NCBI GenBank assembly: GCA_963607765.1
Contig: CAVDDT010000024.1
Location: 1-36,161 of the forward strand
Reading direction: 5' to 3'
DNA length: 36,161 nt
Source of the DNA: Colivicinus sp963607765
GTDB lineage: Bacteria; Bacillota_I; Bacilli_A; Erysipelotrichales; Erysipelotrichaceae
The notes under the pieces are model-generated. The model saw nothing but the letters and a program-made list of their open reading frames with translations. It did not search any database and was not told where the DNA came from. Position 1 is the stretch's first letter, and every line of letters begins with the position of its first letter. Shown piece after piece: positions 22,804-31,364 of the stretch. A program made the translations under genes and the position numbers.

Positions 22804-24551
22804 TGTTAAAGACCTTAAAGAAATATATCAGGCAATATAAAAAGGCAACAATATTAACTCCAATATTTACCGCCTTTGAAGTATTGCTTGAAGTTCTTAT
22901 TCCCTTTGTTACCGCATCTTTAATTGATAAAGGCGTTAATACAGGCGATATGAGTGAGGTAATAAAATACGGCATATTAATGTTGGTATTAGCCTTTTTA
23001 TCATTATTCTGTGGAGTAATGGGAGGAAAATATTCAGCCGAAGCAGCAACTGGTTTTTCAGCCAATGTAAGAGATGGAATGTATAAAAAGATTCAAACTT
23101 ATTCTTTTTCAAACATTGATAAATTTTCAACTGCTGGACTAGTTACAAGACTTACTACTGATGTTACTAATTTGCAAAACGCATTCATGATGCTTATAAG
23201 AGTTGCGATAAGACCACCACTAATGTTTGGACTATCAATCGTAATGTGTATTATTATTTCACCATCACTATCCCTAGTATTTGCAGTAGCTGTAGTAATT
23301 CTTGCGATAATTATTGTTTCGATACTACCTAAAGTTAATAAGATATTCAATGAAACATTTGATCGATACGATGATTTAAACGCTGAAGTTCAAGAAAATG
23401 TATCTGGTGTTAGAGTTGTTAAGGCTTATGTAAGAGAAGACTATGAAACTAAGAAGTTTTCTAAGGCTGCAAAAAATCTAAGAAGATTATTTGAAAAAGC
23501 TGAAGGCATGATGGCTCTTATAAATCCTGTAATGAACTTGGCGGTATATGGTTGCATTGTCGCATTAAGCTGGTTTGGTGCTCATCAAATTGTTTCAAGT
23601 ACGCTAACAACAGGCGAACTTACTTCAATGTTTAGCTATGTTATGAGCATTCTAATGTCACTAATGATGTTAAGTATGACAATCGTCATGATTACAATGT
23701 CATTCGCATCAATTAAGAGAATTTGTGCAGTCTTAAATGAAGAACCAGACATCAAGAATAACGATAATCCTATCAAGGAAGTAAAAAGTGGTTCAATCGA
23801 TTTCAACAATGTTTCATTTGCTTATACAAAAGGAACAGGAGAAGATGTCTTGCAAGATATTAATCTTCACATTAATTCAGGAGAATTTATAGGAATTATT
23901 GGTGGAACAGGATCTGGTAAATCTACACTAGTATCACTAATTAGTAGACTATATGATGTAAAAGATGGCGAGGTGCTAGTTGATGGTATAAACGTTAAAG
24001 ACTATGATATTGAAACATTAAGAAATGAAGTTTCAGTAGTTCTTCAAAAGAATGTTTTATTCTCGGGTACTGTTTTAGAAAATCTAAGATGGGGTAAAGA
24101 AGATGCGAGTGAAGAAGAATGCATGAACGCTTGCAAACTTGCGTGCGCAGATGAATTCTTAAACAAGATGCCAGATGGCCTTAATAGCCATGTTGAACAA
24201 GGCGGTAATAACTTCTCTGGTGGACAAAAACAAAGATTATGTATCGCTAGAGCTCTATTGAAGAATCCTAAGATATTAATTATGGATGATTCAACAAGCG
24301 CCGTAGATACAGCTACTGACGCTAAGATCCAACAATCTTTCTCTAAAGAGATTAAAGATACAACAAAGATTTTAATCTCACAAAGAATTTCTTCAGTTAA
24401 GAATGCTGATCGAATTATCGTTATTGATGATGGCAAAATTTTAGGATTTGATACTCATGAAAATCTAATTAAGTCTAATAAAATTTATCGTGAAATTGAA
24501 GAAGCTCAAAATAAAGCAGGTGGCGACTTTGATAAGCCACAAGCTGATTAG
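22803..24551 (+). CDS. ABC exporter half-transporter, degenerate-site subunit
   Basis: This 582-residue protein has six transmembrane helices (about 1-310) fused to a nucleotide-binding domain. Walker A is GGTGSGKST (367-375) and the signature is FSGGQ (471-475). Walker B is ILIMDD, with Asp496 where the catalytic Glu is expected, and Gln527 replaces the switch His (ILISQRIS). The partner's signature (LSQGE) pairs with this site, so all three deviations fall in one composite site, as in heterodimeric exporters of the BmrCD, LmrCD and TM287/288 type. It probably exports drugs, lipids or peptides. ATG start overlapping the MarR stop, with AAGGAGG 9 nt upstream. Confidence 0.93.
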   Translation: MLKTLKKYIRQYKKATILTPIFTAFEVLLEVLIPFVTASLIDKGVNTGDMSEVIKYGILMLVLAFLSLFCGVMGGKYSAEAATGFSANVRDGMYKKIQTYSFSNIDKFSTAGLVTRLTTDVTNLQNAFMMLIRVAIRPPLMFGLSIVMCIIISPSLSLVFAVAVVILAIIIVSILPKVNKIFNETFDRYDDLNAEVQENVSGVRVVKAYVREDYETKKFSKAAKNLRRLFEKAEGMMALINPVMNLAVYGCIVALSWFGAHQIVSSTLTTGELTSMFSYVMSILMSLMMLSMTIVMITMSFASIKRICAVLNEEPDIKNNDNPIKEVKSGSIDFNNVSFAYTKGTGEDVLQDINLHINSGEFIGIIGGTGSGKSTLVSLISRLYDVKDGEVLVDGINVKDYDIETLRNEVSVVLQKNVLFSGTVLENLRWGKEDASEEECMNACKLACADEFLNKMPDGLNSHVEQGGNNFSGGQKQRLCIARALLKNPKILIMDDSTSAVDTATDAKIQQSFSKEIKDTTKILISQRISSVKNADRIIVIDDGKILGFDTHENLIKSNKIYREIEEAQNKAGGDFDKPQAD

Positions 24552-24562
24552 GAGGTGAACAT

Positions 24563-26449
24563 ATGCCAAAAGGACAATTTAAGCCTGTAAAAAAAGTTAA
24601 AAAAGGTACTTTAAGTAGAGTAATTAAATATATGGTGAAAGACTACACTATTCAAATGATAATTGTGGTCGCATGTATCTTCTTATCTGTATATTGTTTT
24701 TTGCAAGGGACACTGTTTGAAAAAACTTTAATTGATGATTATATTACGCCAATCATTCAAAGTGGTGTGGCAGATTTTGCGCCTCTTGCTAAAGCGATCC
24801 TAAACCTAATAGTTATACTAGCAATTGGCATTATCGCTAGCTATGTATATAACAGATTGATGGTAACAATCTCACAGGGCACAATGGAAAAGATGAGAGA
24901 TGAAATCTTCTCTCATATGCAGACTCTTCCAATTAAGTACTTTGATACCCACTCTCATGGTGATATCATGTCAATTTATACAAATGACGTTGATACAATG
25001 AGACAAGTAATATCACAAACAATACCTAATGTTATTTCATCTGCCATTACAATAGTATCCACTTTTGTTTCAATGGTAATGCTATCGATTCCACTAACAT
25101 GTGTATCAATCTTTATGATTGCAATTATGATGATAATGGCTATGAAAATCGGAGGCAAATCAGGCAAATACTTCGTTGCCCAACAAAATGACTTAGGAAA
25201 ACTAAATGGTTATGTTGAAGAAATGATTGATGGCGTTAAGGTTGTTAAAGTATTCTGTCATGAAAAACAAGCTGTTGAAGGATTTGAAAAAAATAATGAA
25301 AAATTAAGAGACAGCGCAAATAACGCAAACAAGTACGCCAATATCATGATGCCGGTTATGGCTAATCTGGGTAATATTTCTTATGTATTAATAGCTGTAG
25401 TAGGAGCAGCAATGTCATTAAACGGTATCAACGGCCTAACACTTGGAACCCTTGTTTCTTTCTTAACACTAAATAAGAACTTCACGCAACCAATCACTCA
25501 AATTTCTCAACAAGTAAACTCTATAGCTAGTGCTATGGCTGGAGCTGAGAGAATATTTGATTTAATAGATGAAGAAAGTGAAACAGATGACGGCTATGTT
25601 ACTTTAGTAAATGTAATTGAAAACAAAGATGGTTCACTTACCGAAACAGATAAAAGAACAGGCGTTTGGGCATGGAAACACCCTCATCACGATGGAACCT
25701 TAACTTATAAGAAGCTTGAAGGAAAAGTTACCATGGACAATGTTGATTTCTCATATGATGGTAAAAAGATGATCTTGCACGACATTACATTATATGGAAA
25801 TCCTGGTGAAAAGATTGCCTTTGTCGGATCTACTGGTGCAGGTAAAACCACCATCACTAATTTAATTAATAGATTCTATGATATTGCCGATGGAAAGATT
25901 AGATACGACGACATTAATATCAACAAAATAAAGAAGTCATCACTTAGAAAGTCACTTGGCATTGTACTTCAAGATACACATCTATTTACCGGAACAATTA
26001 TGGATAACATAAGATATGGTAGACTTGATGCGACTGATGAAGAATGTATCGCTGCCGCAAAACTCGCCAATGCGGATAGTTTTATAAAAAGACTTCCAGA
26101 TGGCTATAATACAGTAATTAAATCAGATGGTGGAACGCTATCCCAGGGTGAGAGACAATTATTATCTATAGCTAGAGCGGCTGTAGCGAATGCACCAGCT
26201 ATGATTCTTGATGAAGCTACTTCTTCAATTGATACAAGAACCGAAAGTCTTGTTCAAAAAGGAATGGATGCTTTGATGAAAGGCAGAACAACATTTGTAA
26301 TTGCACATAGATTATCTACTGTACAAAACTCAGATTGTATTATGGTACTAGAAAATGGCAGAATCATCGAAAGAGGAAACCATGATGAACTAATTGCTAA
26401 GAAAGGTAGATACTATCAACTATATACCGGCAATGCAATTTGTGAATAA
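24563..26449 (+). CDS. ABC exporter half-transporter, catalytic-site subunit
   Basis: This 628-residue partner of the preceding gene has six transmembrane helices (about 25-325) and an intact catalytic set: Walker A GSTGAGKTT (422-430), Walker B AMILDE with Glu551, and switch His582 in IAHRLST. Its signature is LSQGE (526-530) instead of LSGGQ, consistent with serving the degenerate site. An insert of about 45 residues (about 338-385, with GVWAWKHPHHDG) lies between the membrane and nucleotide-binding domains, as in BmrD/YheH-like subunits. A strong AGGAGGTGA ribosome binding site lies 11 bp after the first subunit's stop. The operon ends at the hairpin at 26478. Confidence 0.93.
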   Translation: MPKGQFKPVKKVKKGTLSRVIKYMVKDYTIQMIIVVACIFLSVYCFLQGTLFEKTLIDDYITPIIQSGVADFAPLAKAILNLIVILAIGIIASYVYNRLMVTISQGTMEKMRDEIFSHMQTLPIKYFDTHSHGDIMSIYTNDVDTMRQVISQTIPNVISSAITIVSTFVSMVMLSIPLTCVSIFMIAIMMIMAMKIGGKSGKYFVAQQNDLGKLNGYVEEMIDGVKVVKVFCHEKQAVEGFEKNNEKLRDSANNANKYANIMMPVMANLGNISYVLIAVVGAAMSLNGINGLTLGTLVSFLTLNKNFTQPITQISQQVNSIASAMAGAERIFDLIDEESETDDGYVTLVNVIENKDGSLTETDKRTGVWAWKHPHHDGTLTYKKLEGKVTMDNVDFSYDGKKMILHDITLYGNPGEKIAFVGSTGAGKTTITNLINRFYDIADGKIRYDDININKIKKSSLRKSLGIVLQDTHLFTGTIMDNIRYGRLDATDEECIAAAKLANADSFIKRLPDGYNTVIKSDGGTLSQGERQLLSIARAAVANAPAMILDEATSSIDTRTESLVQKGMDALMKGRTTFVIAHRLSTVQNSDCIMVLENGRIIERGNHDELIAKKGRYYQLYTGNAICE

Positions 26450-26477
26450 AAACATAAGATAAATAAATAATATACTA

Positions 26478-26510
26478 AAAATGATTTCCATTTGGAAATC
26501 ATTTTCTTTT
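26478..26510. terminator. Bidirectional terminator between ABC exporter and small membrane protein
   Basis: A 12-bp perfect stem (AAAATGATTTCC at 26478-26489 with GGAAATCATTTT at 26494-26505) has loop ATTT. A T-rich run follows on the plus strand and a short U-run on the minus strand. It closes the ABC operon and the convergent gene at 26512. Confidence 0.88.
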
Positions 26511-26511
26511 T

Positions 26512-26946
26512 TTATTTCTTGTTTTCTAATAAAGTCTTGCAATAGCTTCGATACATAAACAGTACAGCTACTGTCGCAGCCTCTCCCACACATTCAAACC
26601 ATGAAGCATCTCCTTGGATTGCAGCTACAATAGAGATAACTGAGCCAACAATCGAGATTACTCCTAAGATAGAAGCTAACTTCAAATGAGATGTTCCCTT
26701 ATAGTTACCTTTAAGCTCTTCTATGCCTTTATTGCCTAAGTACGTCTTTAAAAGACAAGTAATAATACAGAAAATAGCGCATAGAATAGTAGTAACTTTT
26801 AGTCTAGTAGTACTAACATTGGCCAAAGCAGTAAGACCAAGCACTTTTTCTGTACAACATACATACAAGAAAATAATGGCTTCAATGCCATCTACCATAG
26901 CTAATAGATAGAACAAATAACAAAAACTTTTTAATTCTTTTTTCAT
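26512..26946 (-). CDS. Four-helix membrane protein, paralog 1 of a tandem triplet
   Basis: This protein of about 144 residues has four predicted transmembrane helices and the shared central motif YLGNKGIEELKGNYKGTSHLKLASILGV (written LGNxGxxEIKGTYSGTAHLK in its two neighbours). It also shares the LGLTALANVSTTRLKVTTILCAI segment and a C-terminal YRSYCKTLL end. I choose the ATG at 26946, which has TTAGGGG upstream and aligns with the paralogs, over the ATG at 26967. No known family or function is recognised. It is the most divergent of the three and has its own terminator. Confidence 0.8.
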   Translation of the reverse strand: MKKELKSFCYLFYLLAMVDGIEAIIFLYVCCTEKVLGLTALANVSTTRLKVTTILCAIFCIITCLLKTYLGNKGIEELKGNYKGTSHLKLASILGVISIVGSVISIVAAIQGDASWFECVGEAATVAVLFMYRSYCKTLLENKK

Positions 26947-26968
26947 CTTTTCCCCTAATTTTTGCATA

Positions 26969-27000
26969 AAAAACCACTCTTATTAAAAAGGGTGGTTTTT
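26969..27000. terminator. Terminator between paralogs 1 and 2
   Basis: AAAAACCACTC (26969-26979) pairs with GGGTGGTTTTT (26990-27000), 11 bp with one G-T. The stem resembles the one at 27498, supporting duplication of gene plus terminator. It can act in both directions; genes on the minus strand end just before it. Confidence 0.8.
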
Positions 27001-27012
27001 AGAAATAATTCC

Positions 27013-27453
27013 TTATTTACTTTCAAGAACTTTCTTGCAATAGTTTCTATAAGAGAATAGGATAACAACAGCAAGAACTTCGCAAATTAGTTCAAATACA
27101 TTGCTGTAGCCTTTAATTAAGCCATATAAGCTAATTGCACAACCAACGATATTTAAAACACCCAAAACAGCAGCAAGCTTTAAATGCGCAGTACCTGAAT
27201 AAGTGCCTTTAATTTCAGCCATACCTCTATTTCCTAGATAGCATTCAAGTCCCATTTCAACTAGTGCAAATACTGCAACAACAAATGCTGAAATTTTTAA
27301 TGCAGTTGTATCGACAGAAGCTAATTCATCAAGGCCAAGTGTGTTACCACTAAAGCCAATGTAAATCCAGGCAATAGCTTCTAGTAAATCTAATGCAGCA
27401 AATACATAAAAGAAAATACTATAAGCTTTCAAATTCTTTTTATCTTGTGACAT
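27013..27453 (-). CDS. Four-helix membrane protein, paralog 2 of a tandem triplet
   Basis: This 146-residue protein starts MSQDKKNLK, has four transmembrane helices and the motif YLGNRGMAEIKGTYSGTAHLKLAAVLGV between helices 2 and 3. It closely matches paralog 3 along its length, including SGNTLGLDELASVDTTALKIS and the C-terminal YRNYCKKVL. The leader AAGGGGGACTATAT before the ATG is also identical to that of paralog 3, so the duplication included the ribosome binding site. The conserved polar loop (Gly-Asn-Arg-Gly, Lys-Gly-Thr-Tyr) is predicted cytoplasmic and is the likely functional part. Unknown function. Confidence 0.85.
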   Translation of the reverse strand: MSQDKKNLKAYSIFFYVFAALDLLEAIAWIYIGFSGNTLGLDELASVDTTALKISAFVVAVFALVEMGLECYLGNRGMAEIKGTYSGTAHLKLAAVLGVLNIVGCAISLYGLIKGYSNVFELICEVLAVVILFSYRNYCKKVLESK

Positions 27454-27497
27454 ATATAGTCCCCCTTCAAGATGACTATAACACTTTTGTCAAAAGA

Positions 27498-27521
27498 AAA
27501 CCACCCTAGTAAGGGTGGTTT
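27498..27521. terminator. Terminator between paralogs 2 and 3
   Basis: AAACCACCCT pairs perfectly with AGGGTGGTTT (10 bp, loop AGTA). On the minus strand it lies 16 bp after the paralog 3 stop and is followed by a U-containing stretch. Confidence 0.85.
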
Positions 27522-27537
27522 AATTGTAAAACTTTTC

Positions 27538-27984
27538 TTATTTCTTGTTGTCTGCAAGAATTCTCTTACAATAGTCTCTATAAGTAAACATTAAGATTAC
27601 AGCAAGAGCTTCACTGATTAAATCGAACCAGTTTGTTAAACCAACAATAACACCATACATTGCAAGTGCGCATCCAATGATACAGAATACGCCAAGAATA
27701 GCAGCAACCTTTAAGTGTGCAGTGCCTGAATAAGTGCCCTTGATTTCAGCTTTGCCTCTATTGCCTAAGAAGAATTCCATACCGCATGTGATTAAACAAA
27801 TAATACCGCATAGAATAGTAGTAATCTTCAATGTGCTAGCATCAATAGTTTCTAGTTCGCTAACGCCAAATGTGTTACCTGAAAAACCGATATAAAGCCA
27901 AACAGCAGCTTCAATTAGTTCTAATACAGCAAACACATAAAATAAAATACAGAAAATTTTAAGATCTTTCTTGTCTTGTGACAT
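27538..27984 (-). CDS. Four-helix membrane protein, paralog 3 of a tandem triplet
   Basis: The start at 27984 gives a 148-residue product beginning MSQDKKDLK, as in paralog 2, with AAGGGGG 7 nt upstream; an upstream ATG at 28005 would place the ribosome binding site inside the gene. Four transmembrane helices and the motif FLGNRGKAEIKGTYSGTAHLKVAAILGV are present. It starts 60 bp downstream of the MscS-like gene on the same strand with no terminator between, so it may be co-transcribed with that channel. No recognised function. Confidence 0.85.
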   Translation of the reverse strand: MSQDKKDLKIFCILFYVFAVLELIEAAVWLYIGFSGNTFGVSELETIDASTLKITTILCGIICLITCGMEFFLGNRGKAEIKGTYSGTAHLKVAAILGVFCIIGCALAMYGVIVGLTNWFDLISEALAVILMFTYRDYCKRILADNKK

Positions 27985-28044
27985 ATATAGTCCCCCTTGT
28001 CTCACGAATATCTATACTACACTATTTTGAATTAAAAATAAATA

Positions 28045-30993
28045 CTATTCTTCTTTAATGCCTGTATCCTTAAATTCCTCATTTTGTTTCTTAACAAAGT
28101 TATCTGCCTGAGCATTTTCTCTATGTGTATTCTCATGAGTAATTTCAACTGGTTGATTAACAACAACCTGAGGATAAGGAATACTGATATTATGCTTATC
28201 AAAAGTTAACTTTAATTGACGTCTTAAATCTCTATCCAATTGAATTCTATCTGATTCTTGACACTTTGCAATAATCTTGATAATTACCGCATTATCACCA
28301 AGTTCTGATACGCCACGATAGAAAGGACCTTCAATAATTGCTGGAAGCTTTGACTTTATAACTGGGAATTCATCTTTTAGAATCTTTTCAACATATCTTA
28401 AATCTTCGCCATATTCAATGCTCATATCACATACAACATAAGAGAAATCCTTTGTCATATTTAAGATATTTTTGACACTGCTGTTAGAGAAAATCTTAAC
28501 GTTGCCGCCGCCTTCTTTTACCTTAGTGGTACGAACACCAATTTCAACTACCGTTCCTCTAAAACCATCAATAGTAACAATATCGCCAACTTGGAATTCA
28601 CCTTCATAGACAATAAATAATCCAGCTAAGATATCACTTACTAAAGATTGAGATCCTAAGCCGACAATTAAAGTTAAGATACTAGCAGATGTGACAAGTG
28701 TTGTAGTATTAGCTCCAAGTGCTGAACAAGCAAAATAGATAAGTCCTATTGTAGTAGCAAACTTTACAAAGTTATCTAATAGACGGCATACAGTTTCACC
28801 CTTTGCATTCAAGTTATGAGCAATCCACATAATTATCTTTCTAGCAATATAAGATATTTCGATAGCGCAAATAATCATCAATATGCAATAAGTAACAGAG
28901 AAAACATTGATCCCCTTTTGCCATCTTGTAGACATTATGAATCTAAACAAAGAATCGTCATCAAATATCGAATCTTTAAACACCACAAGACCAATTATCA
29001 CAAAAGAAATAATAGTTAAAGTTATATGCAAAATATAAGTAGTCTTTTGACCAGCGGTCTTAGACCTCCACTTTATTCCACTATGTGTCCATCTATAAAT
29101 AATAGAACGAGTCTTAGCAGTTCTACCATTTGCCATTTGAATGTCAAATTGTTCCTCTTCCTCTTTATCATCATCGGAAACATATTCAATCTTCTCATGA
29201 CTATACATAAACCATAGGATACACATAAATGCCACTAGAATTAATGAAGTATTAATTGAAACTGGGAAAGCAGTAACATTAATTGAAGTAAATGGAACCG
29301 CAATGTAAGTAATCATATCTGAGTATTCACTAGAAGTACAATAATAATTAGTTCCATCAATTCTAATGAAATCATTAAAGCCAGAAACTAGTTGAGAACT
29401 AGTCATTCCATAGTTTTTAACATCCTTGCCAATTAAAGACTCTCTTGGAAAATAAACAAAAGTTGAATTACCATCCGTATCAGGTTTAGTTATCGCAAAA
29501 GCAAAACCATTATTGCCTGTGCTAACTCCAGCCAACACCGTTTCAACATCAGTATTAATCATATTCTTTTGAATTTGTTCAGGAGTAGAAGAAATAGTAA
29601 CTAAACCAATTGTATGATAAGTATCATCTTGAATAGCCTTGCCCATATATTGTCTTAGATTACCATTAACATTTACTTGAACATCTTGTATTACAGTAGT
29701 CTTTTCACCATTTAAGATATCCCAATATTCATAAGATTGATCCTCTGGATCCTTGCTAATTGAATAACTCCAGTTATCAGTATTGGCTGCAATAACTTTG
29801 CCATCTAAGTCAAAATACATAACTGAATTAACTTTTAAAGCATCCTTTAGTTCAGTCATAAATTCTTTAGTCAAATAAGAAGGATCAACATTCTTAATGA
29901 TGTAAGCTAATTCATTTAATTTTTGTTTATATTGTTCATTATATTCATCTTGTAAGTTAGTTAAAGTTGCATCATTATTCTTTAAAGAAACAAGCAATTC
30001 AGAACTTCTATTATTATTAGTAATTGATTGTTCAGATAAAGTGAACAATGTGTTCATATAGAAAGTAACACCAAAAGATAGTAAAGTACCAATTGAAACA
30101 ATTAAACCAATATTTTTGTTAAGTTTCTTTCTAGCCTTGGCCTCATCTTCCTCCTTTTTAACTTCTTCTTCTAAGAAAGTTGAATAAAGCACAACGATAT
30201 TCATGAAGATAACATAAATAATCAAAGACAAGACAACTGTTCTACTATCGTTAGCGGTAATTTCAGAATAAGGAACACAAGTAACAATAAGTTCATCATC
30301 AATTTGCCTACATGATGCGAAAAATACTTCATTATTGTAAGTAAGTTTTAAATCCTGCCCATCACTTAAATTAGAAACATCAACACCATATTCACTCGCT
30401 TGTTGCCCTATTTCTTCACTATTTGGTGAAAACAACACCGTGCCATTATCAATGTTAAAAGCCAAAATATAGCCTGATTGTCCTACTGAAACATTCTCTA
30501 ATACCGATTCAAGTGAAGCATTTTCCTTAAGATTAGCATCCAAATCACTTCTATCAATTTGAATAAAGATTGATCTAGTATCATCAACCATAGCTGTATA
30601 TTCTTTAGGATTTTCACTGCCATCAATTTGTGTACCTGCATCAACAAAAGTTTCATCATCATCTTTAATAGCCAAATAATTAATATTATAGACTTCTCTC
30701 ATTTCTTCAACATACTTTTCGGTTAACTCAAATCCTGTAACATATCTTAGTTGAAAAGCTAGAGAATCAGCCTTAGATTGGTACATTTCTTGATAAGCGG
30801 CCTTAATATCCTCTTCATCAGACTTGCTTTGGTCAATCTTTTCAGCAATTAATTCAAGTTTTTCATGATTATTCTTTAATTGATTCTTGCAAATAAGACT
30901 ATTATGTATATTTAACAAGGAAACAACCAAAAGAACACCACCAATAATAGCTATCACAATAGCTTTAATTACTATCTTCTTGTTCTTTTTCAT
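28045..30993 (-). CDS. MscS-family channel with two Cache-like extracytoplasmic sensor units
   Basis: This 982-residue protein has transmembrane helices at about 7-28 and 252-273 bracketing a first extracytoplasmic Cache-like domain (about 60-245). Helices at about 295-313 and 580-597 bracket a second (about 345-572). The two units are homologous (SVLENVSVGQSGYILAF and TVLAGVSTGNNGFAFAI; CVPYSEI and AVPFTSI). An MscS core follows: helices near 652-672, 694-724 and 743-760, the pore helix at about 765-797 (GLGSQSLVSDILAGLFIVYE), and the beta domain (QVGDIVTIDGFRGTVVEIGVRTT). The acidic linker (603-616) and C-terminus are cytoplasmic. Normal MscS has about 280 residues. It is likely a ligand- or tension-gated channel. 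GGGG ribosome binding site 6 nt before the ATG. Confidence 0.88.
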   Translation of the reverse strand: MKKNKKIVIKAIVIAIIGGVLLVVSLLNIHNSLICKNQLKNNHEKLELIAEKIDQSKSDEEDIKAAYQEMYQSKADSLAFQLRYVTGFELTEKYVEEMREVYNINYLAIKDDDETFVDAGTQIDGSENPKEYTAMVDDTRSIFIQIDRSDLDANLKENASLESVLENVSVGQSGYILAFNIDNGTVLFSPNSEEIGQQASEYGVDVSNLSDGQDLKLTYNNEVFFASCRQIDDELIVTCVPYSEITANDSRTVVLSLIIYVIFMNIVVLYSTFLEEEVKKEEDEAKARKKLNKNIGLIVSIGTLLSFGVTFYMNTLFTLSEQSITNNNRSSELLVSLKNNDATLTNLQDEYNEQYKQKLNELAYIIKNVDPSYLTKEFMTELKDALKVNSVMYFDLDGKVIAANTDNWSYSISKDPEDQSYEYWDILNGEKTTVIQDVQVNVNGNLRQYMGKAIQDDTYHTIGLVTISSTPEQIQKNMINTDVETVLAGVSTGNNGFAFAITKPDTDGNSTFVYFPRESLIGKDVKNYGMTSSQLVSGFNDFIRIDGTNYYCTSSEYSDMITYIAVPFTSINVTAFPVSINTSLILVAFMCILWFMYSHEKIEYVSDDDKEEEEQFDIQMANGRTAKTRSIIYRWTHSGIKWRSKTAGQKTTYILHITLTIISFVIIGLVVFKDSIFDDDSLFRFIMSTRWQKGINVFSVTYCILMIICAIEISYIARKIIMWIAHNLNAKGETVCRLLDNFVKFATTIGLIYFACSALGANTTTLVTSASILTLIVGLGSQSLVSDILAGLFIVYEGEFQVGDIVTIDGFRGTVVEIGVRTTKVKEGGGNVKIFSNSSVKNILNMTKDFSYVVCDMSIEYGEDLRYVEKILKDEFPVIKSKLPAIIEGPFYRGVSELGDNAVIIKIIAKCQESDRIQLDRDLRRQLKLTFDKHNISIPYPQVVVNQPVEITHENTHRENAQADNFVKKQNEEFKDTGIKEE

Positions 30994-31012
30994 TCAAAAC
31001 CCCTTTTTTCCA

Positions 31013-31080
31013 CATATAAGTTTAGCATTTATTGTTTCAAACTTTTTGAAATATATAAATGAAAACATTTTCATGAAAAT
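31013..31080 (-). promoter_or_regulatory. MscS gene promoter with inverted repeats
   Basis: On the minus strand TTGAAA (31040-31035), 16 bp, TATATG (31018-31013) is a plausible promoter 20 bp before the MscS start. Two repeats lie over or behind it: TTTCAAA with TTTGAAA (31035-31051), covering the -35, and a perfect 14-bp palindrome ATTTTCATGAAAAT (31067-31080), 5 bp from the divergent -35 at 31086. The latter could regulate both directions. Confidence 0.5.
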
Positions 31081-31085
31081 AATGT

Positions 31086-31114
31086 TTGACATTTTACAAT
31101 AGCAATTATAGAAT
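31086..31114 (+). promoter_or_regulatory. Promoter of the second T-box operon
   Basis: Consensus -35 TTGACA (31086-31091), 17-bp spacer, -10 TAGAAT (31109-31114). Transcription would start near 31121, just before Stem I of the T-box. This is among the best promoter matches in the window. Confidence 0.8.
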
Positions 31115-31120
31115 TGAACT

Positions 31121-31345
31121 AAATTCAGTGAATAGAAGAGTAACTGCTTAATGCTTAAAGCGAGTCGATATAGAGTGTAAGGTCGATAAGTTAACAACAG
31201 TGAAACGCATCTTGAAGAAGTCCTTATGAAATCATAGTAAGGAACGTGAAACTGCGTTAATGATTGAGTGGTTGGCATTTTGCCAACAACCAGTGTGGTA
31301 CCACGATTAAAAGTCGTCTCTGGAATGTCCAGTGACGACTTTTTT
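31121..31345 (+). promoter_or_regulatory. T-box leader, specifier ACG (Thr) in the standard register
   Basis: Stem I has AGUA (31139-31142) and ACUG (31143-31146) pairing with CAGU (31198-31201), then GAA (31202-31204). The next triplet, ACG (31205-31207), is the specifier for Thr. A one-base shift would give CGC (Arg) followed by A. AGCGAG and a UCGA-closed apical loop (31160-31187) fit the conserved Stem I tip. A stem-loop (31220-31244) occupies the Stem III position. The T-box motif GUGUGGUACCACG contains UGGU (31296-31299), which pairs with ACCA (A73). The terminator is AAAAGTCGTC/GACGACTTTT (31309-31318 with 31334-31343), with an inner 5-bp stem and a T-run. The 3' UGGU argues for Thr over Arg if tRNA-Arg has G73, as I recall for Bacillus. 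Confidence 0.9.
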
Positions 31346-31364
31346 GTTTAAGGAGGAAAATGGT

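Noticed and set aside
24044..24436. 130-codon minus-strand frame inside the ABC exporter gene
   Set aside because: Antisense to conserved nucleotide-binding-domain motifs, with no independent evidence of coding.
26969..27521. Repeated CCACCC/GGGTGG stems as a mobile or CRISPR-like repeat
   Set aside because: Only two copies, each directly after a paralog stop with terminator form; explained by gene duplication.
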